This document shows positions 42,025-51,030 of a stretch of 64,000 nt of DNA, piece after piece. The position numbers were made by a program, and so were the translations under genes. Below the pieces are notes generated by a model. That model saw nothing but the letters and a program-made list of their open reading frames with translations, did no database searches and had not been told where the DNA came from. Position 1 is the first letter of the stretch. Each line of letters starts with the position of its first letter. Source of the stretch: Neobacillus ginsengisoli (GTDB lineage: Bacteria > Bacillota > Bacilli > Bacillales_B > DSM-18226); NCBI RefSeq assembly GCF_030813055.1, contig NZ_JAUSTW010000002.1, positions 372,001-436,000 of the forward strand. Direction: 5' to 3'.

Positions 42025-42257
42025 TTAAGTCATCTCCTTAAAATGAGTCATATATCTATTATAAAAGGATTTTAATAAAATGCAGGTGGGAATCGGTGGA
42101 AAGTGACAATTTCATATTCTGGTGAATAAGCGCAATTGAGGTTGATGTTGTCAAAATAATTATTGGCCAAAATATGAATGATTGCAAAGTTACCGATAGA
42201 GAGATAAGATTGAAGTTATGGATAAAATTATTTGTTGTCAAAAGAGAGGAAGACAAG

Positions 42258-43838
42258 ATGGGTAACAATTTTAAAGAAGAAGTATTATCGCGCCGGACAT
42301 TTGCCATTATTTCTCACCCGGATGCTGGTAAAACGACACTGACTGAAAAATTATTATTGTTCGGCGGTGCTATTCGTGATGCAGGAACCGTAAAAGCGAA
42401 AAAAACCGGAAAATTCGCGACAAGTGACTGGATGGAAATTGAAAAGCAACGGGGAATTTCCGTTACTTCCAGTGTTATGCAATTTGACTATGATGGATTT
42501 CGCGTCAATATATTGGATACCCCTGGACACCAGGATTTTAGTGAAGATACGTATCGGACTTTGATGGCGGTTGATAGTGCAGTAATGATCATCGATTCAG
42601 CAAAAGGGATCGAGGAACAAACACTTAAGCTATTCAAGGTTTGCCGCATGCGTGGTATTCCGATTTTTACTTTTATGAATAAGCTTGACCGCCAAGGGAA
42701 GTCACCGCTTGAGCTCCTTGCTGAATTGGAAGAGGTTCTTGGGATTGAATCGTATCCAATGAACTGGCCGATTGGGATGGGGAAAGAGTTTTTAGGAATT
42801 TACGACAGGTATCATAATCGAGTAGAACAATTCCGTGTAAATGAAGAGGAACGATTTATTCCATTAAATGAAGATGGTGAAATTGAAGGAGATCATCCAT
42901 TAAAATTGTCTGGACTTTATGATCAAACTCTTGATGAAATAATGCTTCTAAATGAAGCGGGAAATGATTTCTCAGCAGAAAAAGTGGCTGATGGTAACTT
43001 GACGCCCGTTTTTTTTGGTAGTGCTCTAACAAACTTTGGGGTACAAACGTTTCTTGAATCATATCTCCAATTTGCTCCACCGCCGAAAGCACGTAATTCA
43101 TCGATTGGTGAAATTAATCCTCTGGGAGAGCAATTTTCAGGTTTTGTTTTTAAGATTCAAGCAAACATGAATCCTGCCCATCGTGACCGGATTGCCTTTG
43201 TCAGGATTTGTTCTGGGAAATTTGAGCGGGGTATGACGGTGAATATTCCTCGTTTAGGTAAACAATTAAAGCTTTCACAATCAACTTCATTTATGGCGGA
43301 AGAACGGAATACTGTCGATGAGGCCGTAAGTGGAGATATTATCGGTCTTTATGATACGGGTACCTATCAAATAGGTGATACTCTGACGACCGGAAAAGAT
43401 GATTTTCAATATGAGAGACTGCCGCAATTTACACCGGAACTGTATGTAAGGGTATCAGCTAAAAATGTTATGAAGCAAAAGTCCTTTTATAAGGGAATAC
43501 AGCAGCTTGTTCAAGAAGGTGCGATTCAGCTTTATAAAACCATTAAAACGGATGATTATCTGTTGGGTGCGGTAGGACAGCTGCAATTTGAAGTATTCGA
43601 GCATCGAATGAAAAATGAGTATAATGCCGAGGTTTTAATGGAACGCATGGGTTCAAAAATTGCCAGATGGGTTGAAGGCGATACAGTCGATGAGAATCTT
43701 TCCAGCTCCAGAAGTCTGCTTGTGAAAGATCGTTATGATCACTATGTCTTTTTATTTGAAAACGACTTTGCACTTAGATGGTTCCAAGAAAAAAATCCAA
43801 CTGTTAAACTGTACAATCCAATGGATCAGCATGAATAA
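42258..43838 (+). CDS. prfC: Peptide chain release factor 3
   Basis: A 526-residue translational GTPase. ATG at 42258 follows GAGAGGAAG; the frame before it from 42174 has no site. GTP motifs: [15 protein letters not shown] (G1), GISVTSSV (G2), [10 protein letters not shown] (G3), NKLDR (G4). The later [18 protein letters not shown] and [14 protein letters not shown] are RF3-specific. RF3 recycles RF1/RF2 after peptide release. It is divergent from the FtsH-like gene. Confidence 0.95.
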   Translation: MGNNFKEEVLSRRTFAIISHPDAGKTTLTEKLLLFGGAIRDAGTVKAKKTGKFATSDWMEIEKQRGISVTSSVMQFDYDGFRVNILDTPGHQDFSEDTYRTLMAVDSAVMIIDSAKGIEEQTLKLFKVCRMRGIPIFTFMNKLDRQGKSPLELLAELEEVLGIESYPMNWPIGMGKEFLGIYDRYHNRVEQFRVNEEERFIPLNEDGEIEGDHPLKLSGLYDQTLDEIMLLNEAGNDFSAEKVADGNLTPVFFGSALTNFGVQTFLESYLQFAPPPKARNSSIGEINPLGEQFSGFVFKIQANMNPAHRDRIAFVRICSGKFERGMTVNIPRLGKQLKLSQSTSFMAEERNTVDEAVSGDIIGLYDTGTYQIGDTLTTGKDDFQYERLPQFTPELYVRVSAKNVMKQKSFYKGIQQLVQEGAIQLYKTIKTDDYLLGAVGQLQFEVFEHRMKNEYNAEVLMERMGSKIARWVEGDTVDENLSSSRSLLVKDRYDHYVFLFENDFALRWFQEKNPTVKLYNPMDQHE

Positions 43839-43869
43839 AAGCGGCGGGAAAAGTCCCGCTGTTTTTTTA
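43838..43869 (+). terminator. Terminator of prfC
   Basis: AGCGGCGGGA pairs with TCCCGCTGT, followed by seven T residues. Confidence 0.8.
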
Positions 43870-44013
43870 TATTTATTAATTTAGACTGCTAAAGAAAAGT
43901 TAAATAAATTCCTATTTTTGTGGTCAGTTCCGTTAATTTGTCAATTAACTGGATAAGCTAAATTCAGAATGTCTTTTGCTCTCAAAAATTGCCTTATGAA
44001 GCGAGATTGTACA

Positions 44014-44481
44014 ATGAAAAAAATGAGTAAATTAGAAGCAATTTTATGGAATATTGCTTTTCCGGGATTCAGTCAATTATTAACAGGTCAGTATATCAAA
44101 GGTGTTTTGTTTGTTGCACTGGAATTTATAATGAATGTTAACAGTCGCTTTAACCAAGCAATTATGTATAGCTTCCTTGGCGAAATCGATCACGCAGAGG
44201 CGATAACGAATTATCAATGGCTTATGTTTTATCCGTGTGTGTATATGTTTGCAATGTGGGATGCATACCGATCAGCTATGCCATCTGATGAAAAGTTCTC
44301 TTTCTTGCCGTTTGTTTTTTGCGCCTATTTTGTCACCGTTGGATTAATGGTTTCACCAAAGGTTACCATTTTAAAGTATCACCTAGGGCCTGTTTTTTTA
44401 CCGATGTTATTTTTACTACCCGGATTAATCATTGGCTTTTTAATCAAATTTCTTTTATCCATAAAATTTCATGAAAATTAA
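44014..44481 (+). CDS. Small multispan membrane protein
   Basis: A 155-residue protein from the ATG at 44014; upstream in-frame ATGs (43969, 43996) have no better ribosome site, so the start is uncertain. Four to five membrane spans are visible. The start KLEAILWNIAFPGFSQLLTG with a Gly-Gln turn is like the TM2/DUF-type membrane proteins whose first helix has PGxxQ. No catalytic motif. Function unknown. It lies between prfC and the DUF5667 gene, bounded by terminators. Confidence 0.6.
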   Translation: MKKMSKLEAILWNIAFPGFSQLLTGQYIKGVLFVALEFIMNVNSRFNQAIMYSFLGEIDHAEAITNYQWLMFYPCVYMFAMWDAYRSAMPSDEKFSFLPFVFCAYFVTVGLMVSPKVTILKYHLGPVFLPMLFLLPGLIIGFLIKFLLSIKFHEN

Positions 44482-44496
44482 AATTCCTTAATAAAA

Positions 44497-44534
44497 GCTT
44501 CAAATCAGACAATTCTGGTTTGAAGCTTTTTTGT
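44497..44534 (+). terminator. Terminator
   Basis: AAAAGCTTCAAATCAGA pairs with TCTGGTTTGAAGCTTTT, then TT. Confidence 0.8.
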
Positions 44535-44554
44535 TAAAAATAATTTTTTTTTAA

Positions 44555-44583
44555 ACCCCCACAACCTATTTAAGACTGTCGTA
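44555..44583 (+). promoter_or_regulatory. Candidate SigI promoter of DUF5667 gene
   Basis: ACCCCC at 44555-44560 and CGTA at 44580-44583 (19 between). The same pair (ACCCCCA...CGTA, 20 between) lies upstream of sigI itself at 45848. SigI promoters in Bacillus use an ACCCCC -35 and CGAA-type -10; the -10 here differs by one base. Spacing from start codon ~45 bases. Confidence 0.45.
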
Positions 44584-44629
44584 AATCTTTAGAGAAAAAG
44601 CGAACGCAAAAAACTTAGAGGTGAAAACA

Positions 44630-45781
44630 TTGAAGAAACTAAAAAATCACAAGGACTTAAACAAAATCGCAAAAGGAGCTTTAGCAATTGTTTTAGCGGG
44701 TTCATTTACATTTTTCGCTACAAATGCTTTCGCTGATGGAAATGACCAATCTGCTAATCAAACAACAAATCAACAAACTGCCACTACTACTCAGGCTGCT
44801 GTTTCGGTTAATTCAATAGACAAACAAGAAACACCAACATTATTACCGGGTGATTTCTTTTATTTTACAAAAATTGCATTTGAAAAAATTCAGCTTGCAC
44901 TAACATTTAATCATGTGAAAGAAGCAAAGCTGTTAGCAAGCAATGCATCAGAACGTCTTGCAGAAGCTCATGCTTTGTTCACATCAGGTGACGAACAAAA
45001 GGCGGTAGATACTCTTAAATCTGCGTTGGAAGATATGGATGGTGCCGATAAAGTTGTAGAAGAGAATCAAGCTAAGGACCAAGATCAAGTAAAAGAAAAC
45101 GGCGAAACTACCAATGTTCACGTGAAAAATGATGCACAAAAATCAACTGAGGATCAAGAATCAAATAAGCAAACTACCGACACGAAAGTAACAAATGCCC
45201 AATCTACTAATGAAGATCAAGCAACAAATGAGCCAACTGAAATAAAAGATATAAAAGATATTCTCTCACAAAATATTGCAGCCCTTTCTGCGGCAATGGA
45301 AAAGGTCAAAAACCCTGTGGCCAAAGCTGCCTTAGAAAAAAATATTGAAAAAAGCTACGCAAAATTAGCGAAGAAAATGGAAAAATGGAACAAACATATA
45401 GTGAAGGAACAAAAAAAGGGAGAACAAAGTAAAGTAACTCAAGTACAAGGTAATACTGATGAAAATTCACCTGGTACAGATGAAAAAACAACAGGTGAAA
45501 CGAATACCTCCGCTACAAATACGAGTGGAACTTTAAATACTAACGTTAGTGTAACAAATCAAAATATAAATACTGCACTTCCGTCAACTCCTGTTAAGCA
45601 AGAGGAACAAGCGAATCATGAAAGCCAGACAATACAAAAATCTGTACACCAAGAAGAGCATCAAATTCATCAGGTAGCAAAACAAAAAAGTGAAGAAGTA
45701 AGATCATTGGTGAAAGAAAAAAAGGATGACGTAGAAAGAGACAGAGAATCACATAAAGATAATAATCGGAAAGAAGATTAA
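44630..45781 (+). CDS. Secreted DUF5667 protein
   Basis: A 383-residue exported protein from the TTG at 44630, with AGAGGTG upstream. A signal peptide ends at NAFADGND. Residues ~70-150 match DUF5667: LLPGDFFYFTKIAFEKIQLA, then EAKLLASNASERLAEA and DALKSALED-like repeats. The remainder is acidic and low complexity (Gln, Asn, Thr, Glu, Lys), with helical segments, and no catalytic motif. DUF5667 proteins are extracellular and of unknown role. The sigI operon is next, and the promoter resembles that of sigI, so it may belong to the heat/wall-stress SigI regulon. Confidence 0.75.
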   Translation: MKKLKNHKDLNKIAKGALAIVLAGSFTFFATNAFADGNDQSANQTTNQQTATTTQAAVSVNSIDKQETPTLLPGDFFYFTKIAFEKIQLALTFNHVKEAKLLASNASERLAEAHALFTSGDEQKAVDTLKSALEDMDGADKVVEENQAKDQDQVKENGETTNVHVKNDAQKSTEDQESNKQTTDTKVTNAQSTNEDQATNEPTEIKDIKDILSQNIAALSAAMEKVKNPVAKAALEKNIEKSYAKLAKKMEKWNKHIVKEQKKGEQSKVTQVQGNTDENSPGTDEKTTGETNTSATNTSGTLNTNVSVTNQNINTALPSTPVKQEEQANHESQTIQKSVHQEEHQIHQVAKQKSEEVRSLVKEKKDDVERDRESHKDNNRKED

Positions 45782-45804
45782 ATAGTTGGTAGAACAATAA
45801 ACAG

Positions 45805-45836
45805 GAAAAGATAGCCTTAATTGGGGCTATCTTTTC
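45805..45836 (+). terminator. Terminator of DUF5667 gene
   Basis: GAAAAGATAGCC pairs with GGCTATCTTTTC around eight bases. Confidence 0.75.
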
Positions 45837-45847
45837 AAAACGCTTTT

Positions 45848-45877
45848 ACCCCCATAAAGTCCAAGATATAACTCGTA
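45848..45877 (+). promoter_or_regulatory. Candidate SigI autoregulatory promoter
   Basis: ACCCCC at 45848-45853 and CGTA at 45874-45877, 20 bases between, ~35 bases ahead of sigI. A SigA-like TTATAAT (45880-45886) overlaps. SigI is known to transcribe its own operon. Confidence 0.5.
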
Positions 45878-45911
45878 TGTTATAATTGGCTGAATAGAGA
45901 GGTGAGGCTCA

Positions 45912-46658
45912 TTGCTAAGTTTATTGTTCATGACTAAGAGCAAAAAAAGAACTCTGGAAGAATCGGTAATCTTAATTCAACAAGGGAACAGTTCGATTCT
46001 TAATGAAATAATACAAGCATACAAACCATTTATTGCTAAAACAGTTTCTTCTGTTTGTAAACGATATATATATGAAACTGATGATGAATTTAGCATTGGC
46101 CTTATTGCTTTTAATGAAGCAATTGAAAAGTATTCATCAGAACGCGGAAGTTCATTATTAAGTTTTTCTGAGGTTTTAATCAAAAGAAGGGTCATTGATT
46201 ATATTCGTAAGCAAACTAAAAACCAACATATTAGTATTGACATAACAACTGCAGATCAAGAGGATGAGTCAGCAGGAACCATTATTGTAAATGAACTCTC
46301 GCTTGAGGATTATAAGAAAAAGGCTGATGAACAACTAAGAAAAGAAGAAATCGTCCATTTTCAACAGTTACTAAATTCATTTGACTTAAGCTTTGGAGAT
46401 ATTGTTAAAAATTCTCCTAAGCATGCAGATGCGAGAAAAAATGCCATTCTTGTAGCTAAAATCTTAGTTGAAAATAGCGAGTTAAAAGATTTCTTGTATG
46501 AAAAAAAGAGACTTCCAATCAAACAATTAGAAAAAATGGTTGACCTAAGTAGAAAGACAATTGAACGAAACAGGAAATACATTATTGCAATTGTACTTAT
46601 TTTATCCAGTGATTATGTTTATATGAAGGATTATTTAAAGGGGGTGCTTGATACATGA
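45912..46658 (+). CDS. sigI: RNA polymerase sigma factor SigI
   Basis: A 248-residue sigma-70 relative with the SigI signature KPFIAKTVSSVCKRYIYETD then DEFSIGLIAFNEAIEKY (region 2, ~35-80) and the SigI-type C-terminal region KKRLPIKQLEKMVDLSRKTI (~198). TTG start behind GAGAGGTGAGG; LSLLF at the N-terminus matches B. subtilis SigI. SigI responds to heat and wall stress and is held by RsgI. The 4-base overlap (ATGA) with rsgI gives coupling. Confidence 0.93.
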   Translation: MLSLLFMTKSKKRTLEESVILIQQGNSSILNEIIQAYKPFIAKTVSSVCKRYIYETDDEFSIGLIAFNEAIEKYSSERGSSLLSFSEVLIKRRVIDYIRKQTKNQHISIDITTADQEDESAGTIIVNELSLEDYKKKADEQLRKEEIVHFQQLLNSFDLSFGDIVKNSPKHADARKNAILVAKILVENSELKDFLYEKKRLPIKQLEKMVDLSRKTIERNRKYIIAIVLILSSDYVYMKDYLKGVLDT

Positions 46659-47773
46659 AAAAGGGAATTGTAATGGATATTGATGACGCATTTCTGACGC
46701 TTTTAACCCCTGAAGGTGAGTTTTTGCGTGCAAGGAAACAAAATCAGCCCTATGCAATTGGAGAAGAAATTCACTTTTTTCCCGTAGACAATCATAAATC
46801 GATTCATTCACTTATCCCTTCAATAAATATATTTAAGGTTAAACCAGTTTGGGCTGTCAGTGTAATGGCTGTTATTATTGTTCTCCTTGGATCTTTTATT
46901 CCAATGTATCAAAATAATAAGGCGTATGCTTATATGTCCATTGATGGGAATCCCAGTATCGAGCTTGGCGTAAATAACAAAATGCAGGTCGTTGAATTAA
47001 CAAGTTTTAATAAAGAAGGACAGAATGTTATTTCACACATTTCTGATTGGAAAAAAAAGGGTGTATCTCAATTAGCTAAAACCATACTACTTGAAATGAA
47101 AAATGCGGGTTATTTAAAAAATAATGGACAATTAATTATTTCAATGGTTCGAACTCATCAGCCGGAAGCGCAAGCTGAAGAAAAGCTTAAAGAGAATATG
47201 GATGAGATCCAACAAACAGTAAACAAGGAACAGTTAGAGCTAAATGTCTTTAATGGTACAGAAAAAGAAAGAGAAATAGCCCATAAGCAAGGAATAACAA
47301 CCGGTAAGTATCAAGAAAATAAAATACAATCATCGATAAATCAAAAAAACATAGAAAACCCAATTCAAAATCAAATAGATAAAAATCAAGATAAAGGGAA
47401 CAATAGTAGTCCTTCTCGACCGACTCAATCTATACTTCCGCCCGGTCAATTAAAAAAACAGGATGAAAACAGTCCTGCACAAAACAAAAGTGAATCAAAT
47501 GATAATGATGTTCGTCGGGGAATAAATCAAGCACCCAGGGAATCATGGAAAAAACAACAGGATGAACAGGCTAAAGAAAATAATGGGCAATTGAAAAAAG
47601 ATGAATACCAAAAAGACAAAACAAACCATAATCAATGGTTCAATCAGAATAATTGGTCCAATCAGAATCATAATTCAAACCAGGATCAAAATTCAAACCA
47701 GGATCAAAATTCAAACCAGGATCATAATTCAAACCATGATTGGAACAATAATAATGGTCACAAAGATGATTAA
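46655..47773 (+). CDS. rsgI: Anti-sigma factor RsgI
   Basis: A 372-residue membrane protein. The N-terminal ~60 residues form the cytoplasmic RsgI anti-sigma domain (GIVMDIDDAFLTLLTPEGEF). One span at ~66-86. The outer part begins with the conserved AYAYMSIDGNPSIELGVN (~92), the region cleaved in clostridial RsgI. The C-terminal ~180 residues are Gln/Asn/Lys-rich with an 18-base tandem repeat at 47672-47743 encoding NSNQDQ units, and there is no carbohydrate-binding module. It holds SigI until wall stress. Confidence 0.93.
   Translation: MKKGIVMDIDDAFLTLLTPEGEFLRARKQNQPYAIGEEIHFFPVDNHKSIHSLIPSINIFKVKPVWAVSVMAVIIVLLGSFIPMYQNNKAYAYMSIDGNPSIELGVNNKMQVVELTSFNKEGQNVISHISDWKKKGVSQLAKTILLEMKNAGYLKNNGQLIISMVRTHQPEAQAEEKLKENMDEIQQTVNKEQLELNVFNGTEKEREIAHKQGITTGKYQENKIQSSINQKNIENPIQNQIDKNQDKGNNSSPSRPTQSILPPGQLKKQDENSPAQNKSESNDNDVRRGINQAPRESWKKQQDEQAKENNGQLKKDEYQKDKTNHNQWFNQNNWSNQNHNSNQDQNSNQDQNSNQDHNSNHDWNNNNGHKDD
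47672..47743 (+). repeat. 18-base tandem repeat in rsgI
   Basis: Four copies (last degenerate) of AATTCAAACCAGGATCAA encode NSNQDQ repeats at the extracellular end of RsgI. Confidence 0.85.
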
Positions 47774-47800
47774 GTCCGGCATAATTGCCGGACTTTTTTG
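47772..47800. terminator. Terminator of sigI-rsgI
   Basis: AAGTCCGGCA pairs with TGCCGGACTT, loop TAAT, T-run. It can serve the convergent SASP gene too. Confidence 0.85.
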
Positions 47801-47814
47801 CCAAAAATATTCAA

Positions 47815-48018
47815 TTATTCTTGATTAGATTTTCCTGATAACTGGGACTGTGCAAGGCTTACCAGCCTTTTAGTCATTTCACCGCCAACAGAACCATTTG
47901 CCCTTGAGACCGTATCTGAACCTAAATGAACCCCAAACTCCTGGGCAATTTCATATTTCACCTGATCCAGATATTGTTCAATACCGGGAACTAATAATTT
48001 ATTGCTGCTATTTGCCAT
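47815..48018 (-). CDS. Alpha/beta-type small acid-soluble spore protein
   Basis: A 67-residue [24 protein letters not shown] at the start, then [10 protein letters not shown] (the E-I-A GPR protease site) and the second DNA-contact segment [12 protein letters not shown]. These proteins coat and protect spore DNA and are degraded at germination. I used the ATG at 48018, 9 bases after AAGGAG; the ATG at 48027 is too close. The GGEMTKRLV motif is fully conserved. Confidence 0.93.
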   Translation of the reverse strand: MANSSNKLLVPGIEQYLDQVKYEIAQEFGVHLGSDTVSRANGSVGGEMTKRLVSLAQSQLSGKSNQE

Positions 48019-48151
48019 TTCATTCAACTCCTTAATATCAATGCAGAGAAAGAATAAATCTCTGTATACGTATTATTCATATTGCATTCCATTTTCATAA
48101 GTGGTAATGTTTTTCGGATATGGATATCTTTCATTTTGATTGGAAAAAGTA

Positions 48152-48175
48152 AAAAAGAGCCGATTGGCTCTTTTT
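48152..48175 (-). terminator. Terminator of glcDF
   Basis: On the minus strand AAAAAGAGCC pairs with GGCTCTTTTT around AATC, followed by a T-run. Confidence 0.85.
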
Positions 48176-49502
48176 ATTCCGGTACAACAGCTTCTATTAA
48201 AAGGTCAACAATATGAACACCCCTCATTATCGCGGACAGACCTTCCTTTTCAATTCCAGCTTTCATTTGTAACAAACATCCCGGATTAGCTGTAACAATT
48301 GTTGCTGCATGAGTGTTTTTAGCTTGAACCATCTTATAGTCGAGCATTTTCATCGACATTTCTGATTCAATAATATTATAAATTCCTGCCGATCCGCAGC
48401 AACGGTCTGCTTCCTTCATTTCAGTATATTCTACTCCTTTTATAGACTGAAGCAGGGCTCTCGGAGCAGATGCAGTTTTCATAACATTACGAAGATGGCA
48501 GGAATCCTGATAGGTTATGATTTGACTCGGCAGCTCCAATCGTACCTTTTTGTGAAAATCAACAGCGACTAAAATTTCGGAGACATCTTGTATTTTAGAA
48601 GCAAATTCCTTTGCCCGATCATTCCACTCCGGATCGTCCCTTAACAGATGATCATAATCAATTAAAAAGGCACCGCATCCGCCGGCATTTGTAATAATAA
48701 AATCCACATGTAAATCTTCAAAGGCCTTGATATTCCTTTTTGCCAAATCCTTTGATCCTTCCTTTTCGCCACTATGACCATGAAGTGCTCCGCAGCATGT
48801 TTGATTTTGCGGGATTACAATTTCACAGCCTGCCAGCTGAAGCAGTTTCATTGTTGCATTATTTGTTTGTAAAAACATCGTATCCATTAGACAGCCGCTA
48901 AAAAAGGCAACTAGATGGCGCGGTGTTCCAATTGCCGGTAAATATTCAGGGCGGTTTTTCATTTCTTTCATTGTCGGAACTTTTGGCAGCACTTTTTCCA
49001 TTGTTGCTAAATGCTCTGGTAAAAGACCGAAAAAGCCAATTTTTCTTGCAATGGATTGAATGCCGGAACGTTGATAGAATCCAATTAATCCTGTAAGATT
49101 CCGCACCCGGTTAGGGTGAGGAAAAAGTCCTTGGAAAACTGTTTTCCTAATTAGTTTTGTTGGTAAAGAAAATTTCTTGTTTTGATTGATAATGTCTCTG
49201 GCTTCCTCTAGTAAATGTCCATATTTTACACCGGATGGGCAAACAGGCTCACAAGCCCGGCAGCCCAGGCAGAGCTCCAGTGACCGTTCAAAATCTTTAT
49301 CAGGTTCAATTAATCCATCGACAACAGCCTTCATTAAGGCTATTCTCCCTCTGGGAGAATGGGATTCTTTGTAGCCTGATTCAATATAAGTAGGGCAGGA
49401 CGGCAAACAAAATCCACAGCGCATACAATTTAATAATTCATCTTCATTCATTCTCGCTTTAAATTGTTCTTGGATGATTTCTTGCTCTTTTATGGAGGTC
49501 AT
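48174..49502 (-). CDS. glcF: Glycolate oxidase iron-sulfur subunit
   Basis: A 442-residue protein with two 4Fe-4S motifs (CMRCGFCLPSCPTYIESG, ~25; CLGCRACEPVCPSGVKYG, ~78), and two CCG domains (QTCCGALHGHSG, ~230; DRCCGSAGIYN, ~380). These CCG-type cysteines hold a further cluster in GlcF and LutA. It passes electrons from GlcD to the quinone pool at the membrane. Its ATG overlaps the glcD stop by 4 bases. It corresponds to B. subtilis YsfD. Confidence 0.92.
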   Translation of the reverse strand: MTSIKEQEIIQEQFKARMNEDELLNCMRCGFCLPSCPTYIESGYKESHSPRGRIALMKAVVDGLIEPDKDFERSLELCLGCRACEPVCPSGVKYGHLLEEARDIINQNKKFSLPTKLIRKTVFQGLFPHPNRVRNLTGLIGFYQRSGIQSIARKIGFFGLLPEHLATMEKVLPKVPTMKEMKNRPEYLPAIGTPRHLVAFFSGCLMDTMFLQTNNATMKLLQLAGCEIVIPQNQTCCGALHGHSGEKEGSKDLAKRNIKAFEDLHVDFIITNAGGCGAFLIDYDHLLRDDPEWNDRAKEFASKIQDVSEILVAVDFHKKVRLELPSQIITYQDSCHLRNVMKTASAPRALLQSIKGVEYTEMKEADRCCGSAGIYNIIESEMSMKMLDYKMVQAKNTHAATIVTANPGCLLQMKAGIEKEGLSAIMRGVHIVDLLIEAVVPE

Positions 49503-50911
49503 TTTGATACCACCACACGTTTCTTGCTGTCCTTTGCAAAAACTTTTCCTGGGTTCATAATATTATTTGGGTCTAATGCTTGTTTGATTGCCGTCATGAC
49601 AGCAATTCCTTCTTTTCCTAGCTTTAATTCAAGGTAAGGTGCCTTCATCACCCCGACACCATGTTCGCCCGTAATGGTACCTTCAAACTCAACAGCCTTT
49701 TCAAATATTTCTGCAAATGCCATCTCCACACGTTCCATTTCTTCATGATTCCTCGAATCGGTTGGACAAGTTGGGTGTAGATTTCCGTCACCGGCATGAC
49801 CAAATGTACAAATATCGAGCTTATACTTTTCGGCAATCTCATTAATGGCATTGACCATTTTTGCAATTTTCGACCTGGGAACGGTAGCATCCTCAAGGAT
49901 GGTTGTCGGCTTAAGCCTAGCAAGGGCGGAAAGGGCAGAACGTCTTGCAGTTGTTAGCTTTTCTGCTTCTTTTTCAGATTGAGCCACTTGGACTGAAACA
50001 GCACCTTCCTGCTTGCAAACTTCCATTATTTTTTCTAAATCGCGATTGACTGCTTCAAATGACCCATCCTGTTCAATCAGCAGTACAGCTTTTGCATCTG
50101 TAGGTAATCCAATTTGTGCGTAGTCTTCAACAACCTTTAACGTCGGTTGGTCAAGAAATTCAAGTGTAATTGGGATAATTTTATTTGCTATAATTTTTGA
50201 AACTGATTTAGCTGCTGCTTCAAGGTCTTGATACAAGGCAAGCATTGTTTTTTTTGTTTCAGGCTTAGGAATTAGCTTTAGAGTTGCTTCAGTTATGATT
50301 CCAAGTGTTCCTTCTGAACCAACCATAAGACGTGTTAAGTCATAACCTGCAACATCTTTAGCGAGTTTTCCGCCGGTTTTAAGGATATCACCGTTTGGCA
50401 GAACCACTTCAAGTGCTATAACATAATCCCGAGTAACCCCATATTTAAGTCCGCGCAAACCTCCTGAATTTTCATTAATGTTTCCGCCAATGGTCGAGAT
50501 TTTCATTGAACTTGGGTCAGGTGGATAAAAGAGCCCTTTTTCTTCAACTGCATTTGCGATTTTCAGGGTGACAACTCCGGGTTGAACAGTAATCGTTAAA
50601 TTTTCCTCATCAATTTCAAGAATTTTGTCCATATGCTTGAAGAGCAGGACAATTCCTCCCTCAGTTGGACAGGTTCCTCCGCAAAGATTGGTACCTGAAC
50701 CACGTGGGACAACCGGAACCTTAAACTCATTACAAACTTTTACTACTTCCGAAACTTCCTTCGTATTTCTTGGACTGACAATTGCATCCGGCATAGACTG
50801 AAGGTTTGGAGTGGAATCATAGGAATATGAAAGCCTTTCTATTTTGGTGTCCTCAAAATTATCCTTTGTAACAATCGAAATTATTTTTTCCTTTACTATA
50901 TTGGAAAGCAT
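49499..50911 (-). CDS. glcD: Glycolate oxidase FAD subunit
   Basis: A 470-residue enzyme of the FAD_binding_4/FAD-oxidase-C family. FAD-binding: VPRGSGTNLCGGTCPTEGGI (~62), GGNINENSGGLRGLKYG (~135), KDVAGYDLTRLMVGSEGTLG (~185). The C-terminal lobe ends with the HAGDGNLHPTCP and EHGVGVMK motifs. It oxidises glycolate (or D-lactate) to the oxo acid. ATG behind GGGGGAAACGG. A CcpA-like box lies 20 bases upstream (50931-50944). Corresponds to B. subtilis YsfC. Confidence 0.92.
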   Translation of the reverse strand: MLSNIVKEKIISIVTKDNFEDTKIERLSYSYDSTPNLQSMPDAIVSPRNTKEVSEVVKVCNEFKVPVVPRGSGTNLCGGTCPTEGGIVLLFKHMDKILEIDEENLTITVQPGVVTLKIANAVEEKGLFYPPDPSSMKISTIGGNINENSGGLRGLKYGVTRDYVIALEVVLPNGDILKTGGKLAKDVAGYDLTRLMVGSEGTLGIITEATLKLIPKPETKKTMLALYQDLEAAAKSVSKIIANKIIPITLEFLDQPTLKVVEDYAQIGLPTDAKAVLLIEQDGSFEAVNRDLEKIMEVCKQEGAVSVQVAQSEKEAEKLTTARRSALSALARLKPTTILEDATVPRSKIAKMVNAINEIAEKYKLDICTFGHAGDGNLHPTCPTDSRNHEEMERVEMAFAEIFEKAVEFEGTITGEHGVGVMKAPYLELKLGKEGIAVMTAIKQALDPNNIMNPGKVFAKDSKKRVVVSK

Positions 50912-50930
50912 TCCGTTTCCCCCATTCGCA

Positions 50931-50944
50931 TGTATCCGTTTACC
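50931..50944 (-). promoter_or_regulatory. CcpA (cre)-like site in glcD leader
   Basis: TGTATCCGTTTACC on the plus strand fits the cre consensus TGWAANCGNTNWCA at 12 of 14 positions including the N sites, with mismatches at positions 5 and 14. It lies just ahead of the glcD ribosome site. Confidence 0.4.
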
Positions 50945-50979
50945 ATTCTATTTTTAATGTGAATATCTACTTTAAGTAT

Positions 50980-51000
50980 AAAAAAACAGGCTTACGCCTG
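50980..51000 (-). terminator. Terminator of the CdaR-like gene
   Basis: On the minus strand CAGGC pairs with GCCTG around GTAA, then seven T residues. Confidence 0.75.
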
Positions 51001-51030
51001 CTATGGATAAACATATGAAAAATTGGGGGA

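Noticed and set aside
42174..42257. N-terminal extension of prfC
   Set aside because: The 28 extra residues are basic and atypical, and the good ribosome site belongs to ATG 42258.
43969..44013. Longer start of the small membrane protein
   Set aside because: ATG 43969 and 43996 lack a ribosome site; 44014 gives a sensible N-terminus, though the choice remains uncertain.
47672..47743. Possible CRISPR-like array
   Set aside because: The 18-base units are contiguous with no spacers and encode in-frame rsgI residues.
47601..47828. 75-codon Ile/Thr/Arg-rich frame over the rsgI repeat
   Set aside because: It is a shadow of the tandem repeat (QTRIKIQTRIKI...) and has no start signal.
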